A stretch of 12,150 nucleotides of DNA from positions 1-12,150 of the forward strand of contig CABUBX010000056.1 of assembly GCA_902489925.1 (NCBI GenBank), written 5' to 3'. Under the pieces are notes generated by a model. The model worked only from the letters and a program-made list of their open reading frames with translations, did no database searches and was not told where the DNA came from. A program made the position numbers and the translations under genes. The DNA comes from an uncultured Lachnospiraceae bacterium (GTDB lineage: Bacteria > Bacillota > Clostridia > Lachnospirales > Lachnospiraceae). This document shows positions 1 through 5,858 of this stretch, piece after piece. Numbering within the stretch: position 1 is the stretch's first letter; each line of letters opens with the position of its first letter.

Positions 1-108
1 CAAGCCCCCTATTTTGTGAATTTTACACCTAATTCGTGAAGCATGATTTGTAAGCATAATGTCTTCTGTCTTATATGTATAGAGGCCATCTGTCTTTTGT
101 AATTTAGC
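1..108. other. Non-coding left edge, nothing recognised
   Basis: This A/T-rich stretch lies between the window edge and the palindromic element. I see no open frame with a ribosome site, no RNA gene signature and no clear hairpin. Together with the palindromic element and the degV terminator it makes up the 354-base gene-free left end. Confidence 0.5.
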
Positions 109-288
109 GGCAGAGGCTGTCACAATTTTGCAGTGACGATAGCTTGCGCTTTCGTAGGGAGAGCTGCGCTAGTGACGGCACAGAGCCAGTGTCTGAGCGA
201 AGCGAGTTTTGGCGAATGCCGTCCATAAGCGCGCGGCTCGAGCAGAAAGGCGCTGCGTGTCACAAAAAAATTAGTGACAGCCTCTGCC
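109..288. repeat. 180-bp imperfect palindrome with 15-bp terminal inverted repeats
   Basis: The ends are exact inverted repeats of 15 bases: GGCAGAGGCTGTCAC at 109-123 and its complement at 274-288. Further complementary blocks nest inside: 146-153 with 245-253 (one bulge), 161-170 with 228-239 (imperfect), and GACGGCA at 174-180 with TGCCGTC at 217-223. The whole element could therefore fold as one long imperfect hairpin. GTGAC or its complement recurs near both ends. It is more G/C-rich than its flanks and encodes no convincing protein. The form fits a MITE-like or other small palindromic intergenic repeat, but I see no clear target-site duplication. The repeat nature is inferred, because only one copy is in the window. 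Confidence 0.6.
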
Positions 289-315
289 ACGCAAATGCAA
301 ACACACCCAAATTTT

Positions 316-347
316 AAAAGCCGCCTCCATTTCTGAAGACGGCTTTT
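316..347 (-). terminator. Rho-independent terminator of degV
   Basis: The arms AAAAGCCGCCT (316-326) and AGACGGCTTTT (337-347) pair over 11 positions with one G-U pair, around a 10-base loop. Read on the minus strand, the hairpin starts 8 bases after the degV stop and runs into a T-rich tail. It fits an intrinsic terminator for degV. Confidence 0.85.
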
Positions 348-354
348 CGCATCT

Positions 355-1224
355 CTATCTTTTTTCACCCATATAGAAAAGAGCGACTGTTCCCGGGCCT
401 GAATGGGCACCGATTGTCGGACTTACCATATTAATCACAAACTTTTCAATACCGAATTTTTCTTTAACCTTATCCGCAACATACTGCGCGTCAGCTATAC
501 AGTCACCGTGACTGATAAAAATCACGTCATTGCTGTCTGCGTACTTGCCAATTGTCTTTGCCATATTATCAACAAGTGCATTGAGTGCTTTTTTACGTCC
601 GCGGACATTATTTAATGAAATCAGTCTCCCCTCATCATCCACATGAAGAACCGGCTTAACATTAATTAATGTACCAACGATTGCTGTCGCTTTCGATACA
701 CGGCCGCCTCTATGAAGATGAAACAGGTCATCTACAGTAAACTGATGACATACATTAAGCTTATGATTTTCAGCCCACTCATATGTTTCTTCAAGAGACT
801 TTCCGGCTTTTTTCATCTCTACAAGCTTATGCACCAAAAGTCCCTGCCCCAATGAAGCGCTCAGGGAATCCACAACCTTCACTGTCGCCTCCGGATTCTC
901 CTCACAAATTTCTCTTGCAGCCATTGCCGCGCCGTTATAACTGCTGCTTAATGCCGAAGAAAAGGCAATATGAAGCACATCATAACCTTCGTCTGTCAAC
1001 GACTTAAAAAGCTTTCCTGCAACCTCCGGGTTCACTGCCATCGTTGTCGGCATCTTACCTTCACGCATCTTTGCATAAAATTCTTCCGGTGTCAGCGTAT
1101 CATCGCCGCCGTAAACCTTGTCATCAATACTGTAATACAACGGAATAACTTTGATATCATTTTCTTTTGTATAGACTTCCGGTAAATCTGCGTTACCGTC
1201 TGTAGTAATTATAAACTGTCTCAT
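355..1224 (-). CDS. DegV family fatty-acid-binding protein
   Basis: This 289-residue protein has the usual DegV length. DegV proteins bind one long-chain fatty acid between two alpha/beta domains; in Firmicutes some (FakB) present it to the kinase FakA for phosphorylation. Family marks are the N-terminal TTDGNADL (7-14), the serine-rich FSSALSSSYNGA (88-99) where the lipid carboxylate is usually held, HRGGRVSKA (171-179) in the second domain, and IGAHSGPGT (271-279) near the C-terminus. No signal peptide or membrane segment is seen, so it should be cytoplasmic. The ATG at 1224 is preceded by AGGAGGG (1239-1233). It has its own promoter and terminator, so its position downstream of the two-component genes may be incidental. 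No fakA gene is in the window. The lipid bound and the physiological role cannot be told. Confidence 0.93.
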   Translation of the reverse strand: MRQFIITTDGNADLPEVYTKENDIKVIPLYYSIDDKVYGGDDTLTPEEFYAKMREGKMPTTMAVNPEVAGKLFKSLTDEGYDVLHIAFSSALSSSYNGAAMAAREICEENPEATVKVVDSLSASLGQGLLVHKLVEMKKAGKSLEETYEWAENHKLNVCHQFTVDDLFHLHRGGRVSKATAIVGTLINVKPVLHVDDEGRLISLNNVRGRKKALNALVDNMAKTIGKYADSNDVIFISHGDCIADAQYVADKVKEKFGIEKFVINMVSPTIGAHSGPGTVALFYMGEKR

Positions 1225-1264
1225 TCCAATAACCCTCCTGTGGTATCATTCGCACTATGTGCCC

Positions 1265-1293
1265 ATTATACCACTACGTCATCCATATGACAA
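1265..1293 (-). promoter_or_regulatory. Sigma-A promoter of degV
   Basis: On the minus strand TTGTCA (1293-1288) and TATAAT (1270-1265) are separated by exactly 17 bases, close to the vegetative consensus. The -10 box lies about 40 bases before the degV start. A short dyad, GTCAT (1278-1282) and ATGAC (1287-1291), overlaps the -35 box and spacer; it could be an operator but is short enough to be chance. Confidence 0.8.
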
Positions 1294-1320
1294 GGTTATT
1301 AAAACTACTTTATTGTATTC

Positions 1321-2013
1321 TTATACCTTAAAACGGTAACCCACACCCCATATTGTCTCGATATATCTCGGTTTTGATGTATCAAATTCAATTTTTTCAC
1401 GAATTTTTTTAATATGCACCGTTACCGTTGCAATATCACCGATAGATTCCATATCCCATATATTATTGAAAAGTTCTTCTTTTGAAAATACATGATTCGG
1501 ATTTTCGGCAAGAAAAGTTAATAAATCAAATTCCTTTGTCGTAAACGTCTTTTCTTCACCATTGACGTAGACGCGGCGGGCAGTCTTATCAATTTTGATG
1601 CCGCGAATCTCAATAATTTCATTTTTATGGACGTTGCTGCCCACAAGACGCTCATATCTTGCCATGTGAGCCTTTACCCTTGCCACAAGCTCGCTTGGAC
1701 TAAACGGTTTCGTAATATAATCATCTGCACCAAGCCCCAGTCCCCGAATCTTGTCAATATCTTCTCTCTTTGCCGAAACCATAAGGATAGGAATATCTTT
1801 TTTCTCTCTGATGGCGCGGCAAACTTCAAAACCGTCAAGGTTTGGAAGCATAAGGTCAAGAATAATTAAATCAAAATCCTCCTCCAAAGCTCTTTTAAGT
1901 CCGCCGTCTCCGGTTGTTTCCATCGCAACCTCAAAACCGCTCAGTTCCAGATAATCCTTTTCCAGCTCTGCAATACTTACTTCATCCTCAACAATCAAAA
2001 TTTTACTGCTCAT
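1321..2013 (-). CDS. OmpR/PhoB family response regulator
   Basis: This 230-residue DNA-binding regulator is the partner of the kinase encoded just upstream. The receiver domain covers about residues 4-120: acidic pair E9-D10, phosphoacceptor D53 in LIILDLMLP, S80 at the switch threonine/serine position, and K102 in TKPF. A winged-helix effector domain follows (about 132-230), with TTKEFDLLTFLAENP, the recognition segment TVTVHIKKIREKI, and the terminal WGVGYRF typical of OmpR-type proteins. I chose the ATG at 2013: GAGGAG (2029-2024) lies 10 bases before it, and MSSKILIVEDE is a normal family start. The in-frame ATG at 2031 overlaps that ribosome site and has none of its own. The gene overlaps the kinase end by 11 bases, implying coupled translation. 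Its likely target is the divergent exporter operon; this is inferred from position and promoter half-sites. Confidence 0.95.
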   Translation of the reverse strand: MSSKILIVEDEVSIAELEKDYLELSGFEVAMETTGDGGLKRALEEDFDLIILDLMLPNLDGFEVCRAIREKKDIPILMVSAKREDIDKIRGLGLGADDYITKPFSPSELVARVKAHMARYERLVGSNVHKNEIIEIRGIKIDKTARRVYVNGEEKTFTTKEFDLLTFLAENPNHVFSKEELFNNIWDMESIGDIATVTVHIKKIREKIEFDTSKPRYIETIWGVGYRFKV

Positions 2014-3502
2014 AACTCTTAGTCTCCTCATACTTTCTTATAACGAAGCATATGCTTGTACCAATGCCGACTTTACTTGTTGCCCATATACGTCCGCCAT
2101 GTTCCTCAATAATTTTCTTGGCAATCGATAAACCAAGACCGCTGCCGCCCTTAGAAGAATTTCTTGAAGCATCTGTTCTGTAACAGCGCTCAAAAATATG
2201 AGGCAGCTCTGACGGCGCAATACCCTGCCCGTTATCTTCAATTTCTATCTGTACAAACTCCGGCTCATCATGAAGACGTATATTAATAATTCCCTTCGGC
2301 TTATCAATATACTTTGCGGAATTCATCACAATATTAATAATAACACGCTTGAGCTGCTCAGGGTCTGCAATAATCACACAGCCTTTATCCACATAATTGA
2401 AGAAACCAAGACCGATATCCTTCGATTCCAAATCCATACTGATTTCCTCAATGCAGTCCTCAAAATAATCATTAAGATTTACTTTTCTAAAAGAATAAGC
2501 CATAGAGTTGCTGTCCAGCTTTGAATAAAGAAACAGTTCTTCAATAAGATACTGCATATCTGTCGCCTTTGCATAAACAGTTTTCAAATACTTCTCCTGC
2601 TTTTGAGGCGTATCGGCGACACCATCCATAATACCTTCGATATAACCGCGAATGGCCGTAATCGGTGTCTTTAAGTCGTGGGAGATATTGCTGATTAACT
2701 CTTTGTTATCCTTCTCATACTGCATACTAATCTCAATCTGCTCTTTGAGCTTCACACGCATCTCCTCAAAAGCGACACAAAGCTCACCAATCTCATCATT
2801 CTTCTGTGCCTGGACGCTAAAATTCAAATTGCCTTCTTTAATATTCTCCGCAGCTTTTTTAAGCCTGCCCACCGGACTTATGATATATCTGTACATCCAA
2901 AAGACAAGCAGTGCACCTGCGATAATAAAAATAAAGCTAATCACCATAATCATCTGAAGCATCGTATTCTTAATCCTCGGCACCATCTGGTCTATCTTCG
3001 TAATGATAAACATCCGTCCGCTTCTGCCGTCACTAAACTCAAAACGCCTCTGCTGAATGTGAAACGGCACTGTCTCAAGTACAATAAAATTACTGCGCTT
3101 GCTGTCCACCTCAAGATAAGCCTTGTCCAAAAGCTGCTGCGATTCCTTGTCACCGCCCGAAAAAAGCACCGTATCCTCTTTCTTTAAAACAAGAAACGAA
3201 CTGCACTTTTTAAGACCTTCATTCAATTCATTAAGATAATCCAAATCTGACAGTTTGTCGGGATTTGTATCAATGACACCGTCAACCTCGGATGTAATCT
3301 CAGTTGCCGTATGCTTTAAAAGCACAAAAGGGTTATAATAGGCTTCCAAGCCGGTAGACTGTTCAATGCCATATTGCCCCTCGATAGAATTCATACCGAT
3401 TGTGCTGATGACTGCCACCGCAAATCCCATTAAAATAATCGGTATAATACATAAAACAACATAAAATATCTTGATTTTCGTTAATAATTTCAAATTAATC
3501 AC
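2003..3502 (-). CDS. Membrane sensor histidine kinase
   Basis: Read from the GTG at 3502 the protein has 499 residues. It shows a first membrane helix (about 10-34), an extracellular sensing region (about 35-178) with no domain I can name, a second helix (about 180-204), a HAMP linker (about 205-258), a HisKA dimerisation domain with phospho-acceptor H275 in SNISHDLKTP, and a HATPase domain. The ATPase shows N394 (N box), DNGQGI (423-428), FERCYR (437-442) and GGSGLGLS (452-459). All key catalytic motifs are present. It should phosphorylate the overlapping response regulator. Start choice is uncertain: the GTG has no ribosome site of its own, whereas the TTG at 3493 has AGGTGAT (3504-3498) at good spacing, which would give 496 residues. 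The neighbouring drug-type exporter suggests sensing of an envelope-active or exported compound, but the ligand is unknown. Confidence 0.94.
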   Translation of the reverse strand: MINLKLLTKIKIFYVVLCIIPIILMGFAVAVISTIGMNSIEGQYGIEQSTGLEAYYNPFVLLKHTATEITSEVDGVIDTNPDKLSDLDYLNELNEGLKKCSSFLVLKKEDTVLFSGGDKESQQLLDKAYLEVDSKRSNFIVLETVPFHIQQRRFEFSDGRSGRMFIITKIDQMVPRIKNTMLQMIMVISFIFIIAGALLVFWMYRYIISPVGRLKKAAENIKEGNLNFSVQAQKNDEIGELCVAFEEMRVKLKEQIEISMQYEKDNKELISNISHDLKTPITAIRGYIEGIMDGVADTPQKQEKYLKTVYAKATDMQYLIEELFLYSKLDSNSMAYSFRKVNLNDYFEDCIEEISMDLESKDIGLGFFNYVDKGCVIIADPEQLKRVIINIVMNSAKYIDKPKGIINIRLHDEPEFVQIEIEDNGQGIAPSELPHIFERCYRTDASRNSSKGGSGLGLSIAKKIIEEHGGRIWATSKVGIGTSICFVIRKYEETKSYEQ

Positions 3503-3510
3503 CTGTATTG

Positions 3511-3519
3511 ATTATAGCA
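3511..3519 (-). promoter_or_regulatory. Extended -10 promoter of the kinase/regulator operon
   Basis: On the minus strand TGCTATAAT (3519-3511) is a perfect extended -10 element. At 17-base spacing the -35 position reads TGCCAC, a poor match. Transcription should begin near 3504, so the leader would be about 11 bases to the TTG, or almost none to the GTG. The same nine bases form the -10 element of the divergent exporter promoter. Confidence 0.55.
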
Positions 3520-3539
3520 CACAAATCTATACTGTGGCA

Positions 3540-3576
3540 GTAAACAATTCGGCTATTTTATAAACTTTTCATAAAC
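3540..3576 (-). promoter_or_regulatory. Candidate regulator half-sites upstream of the kinase promoter
   Basis: On the minus strand GTTTAT occurs at 3576-3571 and 3565-3560, exactly 11 bases apart, and GTTTAC at 3545-3540. The last site ends next to the -35 position, with 23 bases between it and the -10 box. Direct repeats one helical turn apart are typical of OmpR/PhoB-type regulators. The assignment is inference, because such A/T-rich words can also occur by chance. Confidence 0.4.
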
Positions 3577-3624
3577 AAAACAATACTGCGGCCGCCCCTG
3601 CTGATGGCTTAATAAAAATGTAAG

Positions 3625-3643
3625 AATTTATCAGAAATTTATC
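3625..3643 (+). promoter_or_regulatory. Candidate regulator box upstream of the exporter promoter
   Basis: AATTTATC occurs twice as a direct repeat (3625-3632 and 3636-3643), with starts 11 bases apart. The second copy ends immediately before the -35 position, where no consensus -35 hexamer exists, and the gap from the TTTAT core to the -10 box is 24 bases. This is where an OmpR/PhoB-type activator is expected to bind, and the response regulator encoded next door is the obvious candidate. No binding evidence is available from sequence alone. Confidence 0.5.
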
Positions 3644-3663
3644 CCTATCTTCCTATTGTTTCA

Positions 3664-3672
3664 TGCTATAAT
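3664..3672 (+). promoter_or_regulatory. Extended -10 promoter of the exporter operon
   Basis: TGCTATAAT (3664-3672) is a perfect extended -10 element 33 bases before the first ATG. The -35 position at 17-base spacing reads CCTATC and does not match consensus, consistent with activator dependence. A 7-bp inverted repeat, AATAGTC (3670-3676) and GACTATT (3682-3688), begins in the -10 box and covers the likely start site. It could be an operator or a small leader hairpin. GGGAGGA (3691-3697) is the ribosome site. Confidence 0.65.
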
Positions 3673-3705
3673 AGTCGTAAAGACTATTTTGGGAGGATAT
3701 TTTCA

Positions 3706-5136
3706 ATGACAAAAAAGAAGAAAATTATCATTATTGTTGCTGCAATCATATCGGCAGTCATTATTGCCGCCCTTATTTTATATTTTGCAGTATTCAAAAA
3801 AAGCGGGCCTGACAGCTCTAAAGGCACTGTCTATGTGGAATCCGTCGGTATGCTCACCGGCAGCGGAAATAACACCGGTGTCCTAAACCGCTTCACAGGC
3901 GTTGTAGACCCGCAGGAAACATTAGAAATTCAAAAAGACAGCGAAAAAACAATCAAAGACATTCTTGTAAAAGAAGGTGACAATGTCGAAATCGGCACCG
4001 CCCTCTTTACATATGACACTGACGAAATTTCTTTAAAGCTTAGTCAGGCACAGTTGGACCTTGAAGGACTTACGAATGAAATTTCCGCACTTTATACGCA
4101 AATTGCTCAGACTGAAAAGGAAAAAGCCAATGCCCCTCAGTCAGAGCAGCTTTCTTACACAACACAGATTCAGTCACTGCAAAACGATGTACGCCGCGCG
4201 GAATACAACAAAAAAAGCAAACAGGCTGAAATCGAGCAGATTCGCGCATCTTTAAACAACACAACCGTCACAAGCGAAATTGCCGGTGCTGTAAAGTCCA
4301 TCAATCCTGAGGGAACAGACAACTTCGGCAACAGTACGGCTTTTATGACCATCATTGCGACAGGCAACTACCGCATTAAAGGAAAAGCCAATGAGCAAAA
4401 TATAAGAACACTTTATGAGGGCGAGCCGGTGCTTATTCACTCACGTCTTGATGAAACTCAGACTTGGACAGGCACAATCTCCAAAATTGACACTGAGCCT
4501 GCCTCTGACGAAAACAACGACATGTACTATTCCGGCCCGTCCGGCAGTGAATCGTCAAGCAACTATAACTTCTATGTAGAACTTGACGATGCTGCCGCAG
4601 ATTTAATTCTCGGTCAGCATGTTTATCTTGAACCGGATGCCGGTCAGGCACAGACAAAAGAAGGCCTGTGGCTGATGGAGGGCTACTTTGTCTTTGACGG
4701 CAACACAGCCTATGCATGGGTAAAGGATGAAAAAGAACGGCTTGAAAAACGTGAAGTCACCCTTGGCGAGTATGATTCAGAACTGGCTGAGTACCAGATT
4801 GTTTCCGGTCTTACAGCAGAAGACTATATTGCATGGCCGATGGCATCTTTTGAGGAAGGTTTAAACTGTACAACTGACATCAGCAAAGCCAACTATGAAG
4901 AAAGCACCGACGGCTCTATCGACAACATGGACGAACCTATGGATAACGGCGACGGTTCTGCAGACAACATGGACGAGCCTATGGATAACGGCGACGGTTC
5001 TGCAGACAACATGGACGAGCCTATGGATAACGGCGACGAGCCTGCAGATAACGGTGACGGCGGCAGTACATCGACAGTCATCGGCGGCGTTGACAGCGGC
5101 TCTGTCATCGTTACTGAAAGTGCTGCCGGGCACTAG
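3706..5136 (+). CDS. Membrane-fusion adaptor of ABC exporter (adaptor 1)
   Basis: This 476-residue HlyD/MacA-like (YknX-like) adaptor is the first gene of the exporter operon. A lysine-rich start and one membrane helix (about 7-30) anchor it with the bulk outside the cell. A first lipoyl half (about 66-107, with KEGDNVEIGTALFTYD), a coiled-coil hairpin (about 108-185, tip near 141-150), a second lipoyl half (about 186-220, SEIAGAVKSI), a beta-barrel (about 221-310) and a membrane-proximal domain (about 315-385) follow in the usual order. Such adaptors link the permease to its exported substrate; with no outer membrane, the hairpin probably faces the wall. The tail (390-476) is unusual: it holds three 14-residue acidic repeats and ends hydrophilic. 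ATG 3706 has GGGAGGA at 8-base spacing. The next gene follows after 20 bases. The substrate is unknown. Confidence 0.92.
   Translation: MTKKKKIIIIVAAIISAVIIAALILYFAVFKKSGPDSSKGTVYVESVGMLTGSGNNTGVLNRFTGVVDPQETLEIQKDSEKTIKDILVKEGDNVEIGTALFTYDTDEISLKLSQAQLDLEGLTNEISALYTQIAQTEKEKANAPQSEQLSYTTQIQSLQNDVRRAEYNKKSKQAEIEQIRASLNNTTVTSEIAGAVKSINPEGTDNFGNSTAFMTIIATGNYRIKGKANEQNIRTLYEGEPVLIHSRLDETQTWTGTISKIDTEPASDENNDMYYSGPSGSESSSNYNFYVELDDAAADLILGQHVYLEPDAGQAQTKEGLWLMEGYFVFDGNTAYAWVKDEKERLEKREVTLGEYDSELAEYQIVSGLTAEDYIAWPMASFEEGLNCTTDISKANYEESTDGSIDNMDEPMDNGDGSADNMDEPMDNGDGSADNMDEPMDNGDEPADNGDGGSTSTVIGGVDSGSVIVTESAAGH
4921..5046 (+). repeat. Three tandem 42-bp repeats in the adaptor 1 tail
   Basis: Units start at 4921, 4963 and 5005 and encode DNMDEPMDNGDGSA. 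Copies 1 and 2 differ by one synonymous base. Copy 3 differs from copy 2 at three positions near its end, giving EP in place of GS. A short partial unit (DNGDGG) follows from 5047. Near identity at DNA level implies recent duplication, and the array is a natural site for in-frame length change. The peptide is strongly acidic, with spaced Asp/Asn and Gly that loosely recall calcium-binding loops, but no definite calcium motif is seen. Confidence 0.95.
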
Positions 5137-5156
5137 ACTTGTGCGGAGGTTTTAAC

Positions 5157-5858
5157 ATGATACTTGAATTAAAAAATATATATAAAAATTATGACCAGGG
5201 GAAATTAAGTGTTCCCGTCCTAAAGGATGTCTCCCTGAGTGTTGAAAAGGGCGAATATCTTGCGATTATGGGACCGTCCGGCTCAGGTAAGACGACACTG
5301 ATGAATATTATCGGCTGTCTCGACCGGCCAACCTCCGGCACCTTTTTACTCGACGGTGAGGATGTGCTTCAATATAAGGATAAGGCAATGTCTGATGTCC
5401 GCCTAAACAGCATCGGCTTTGTTTTCCAAAGTTTTCATCTTCTTCCGAGACAAAGCGCGCTTGAAAATGTTTCTCTGCCTTTAAGCTATGCCGGCATCAG
5501 TAAAAAAGAGCGGAAGGAATTAGCCTTTAAAGCACTTGAGCGTGTCGGACTTGCAGACCGTGTGGATTTTAAACCGACACAGCTTTCCGGAGGACAAAAA
5601 CAGCGTGTGGCGATTGCGCGGGCAATTGTCAACAATCCAAAAATTCTTTTGGCTGATGAACCGACCGGTGCGCTTGACTCAAAATCCGGTCAGCAGGTTA
5701 TGGAACTTTTCCAAAGCCTTAACGATGAAGGTGTAACAATCGTTATGATTACTCATGACAGTGATATTGCCAGCTACGCAAAGCGTGTGCTGCTCATTAA
5801 AGACGGCGAGATTTTCACAAAAGAACATCCGCTTCATTCTAAGGAGGTGGAAGCATGA
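5157..5858 (+). CDS. ABC exporter ATPase (MacB/LolD type)
   Basis: This 233-residue nucleotide-binding subunit powers the exporter by ATP hydrolysis at the cytoplasmic face. All motifs are intact: Walker A GPSGSGKTT (39-47), Q-loop Q91 in FVFQSFHLLP, signature LSGGQ (143-147), Walker B ILLADE (163-168) followed by the D-loop GALD, and switch histidine H200 in MITHD. Sequence style and length match the MacB-ATPase/LolD/YknY group that pairs with FtsX-like permeases. I chose the ATG at 5157, preceded by CGGAGGT (5144-5150). The in-frame TTG at 5139 would overlap that ribosome site. The stop overlaps the next start as ATGA, with AAGGAGGTG (5841-5849) inside its end, so adaptor 2 should be translationally coupled. 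Confidence 0.96.
   Translation: MILELKNIYKNYDQGKLSVPVLKDVSLSVEKGEYLAIMGPSGSGKTTLMNIIGCLDRPTSGTFLLDGEDVLQYKDKAMSDVRLNSIGFVFQSFHLLPRQSALENVSLPLSYAGISKKERKELAFKALERVGLADRVDFKPTQLSGGQKQRVAIARAIVNNPKILLADEPTGALDSKSGQQVMELFQSLNDEGVTIVMITHDSDIASYAKRVLLIKDGEIFTKEHPLHSKEVEA

Noticed and set aside
120..410. Open frame of 96 residues on the minus strand
   Set aside because: It runs through the palindromic element and the degV terminator, overlaps the degV end, has no ribosome site, and its peptide shows no family features.
1225..1320. Terminator between the response regulator and degV
   Set aside because: I looked for a hairpin with a T tail after the regulator stop and found none, so read-through into degV cannot be excluded but no feature is called.
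2014..2031. Upstream ATG for the response regulator, adding six residues
   Set aside because: Its first codons form the ribosome site of the ATG at 2013, and no ribosome site precedes it.
4861..5155. Overlapping frames with repeated peptides on both strands across the 42-bp repeats
   Set aside because: They are shadows: a 42-base repeat is a multiple of three and stays open in other frames. Only the adaptor frame has a supported start and homology.
5139..5156. TTG start for the ATPase, six residues longer
   Set aside because: The extension overlaps the CGGAGGT ribosome site, and the family start is MILELKNIYK from the ATG at 5157.
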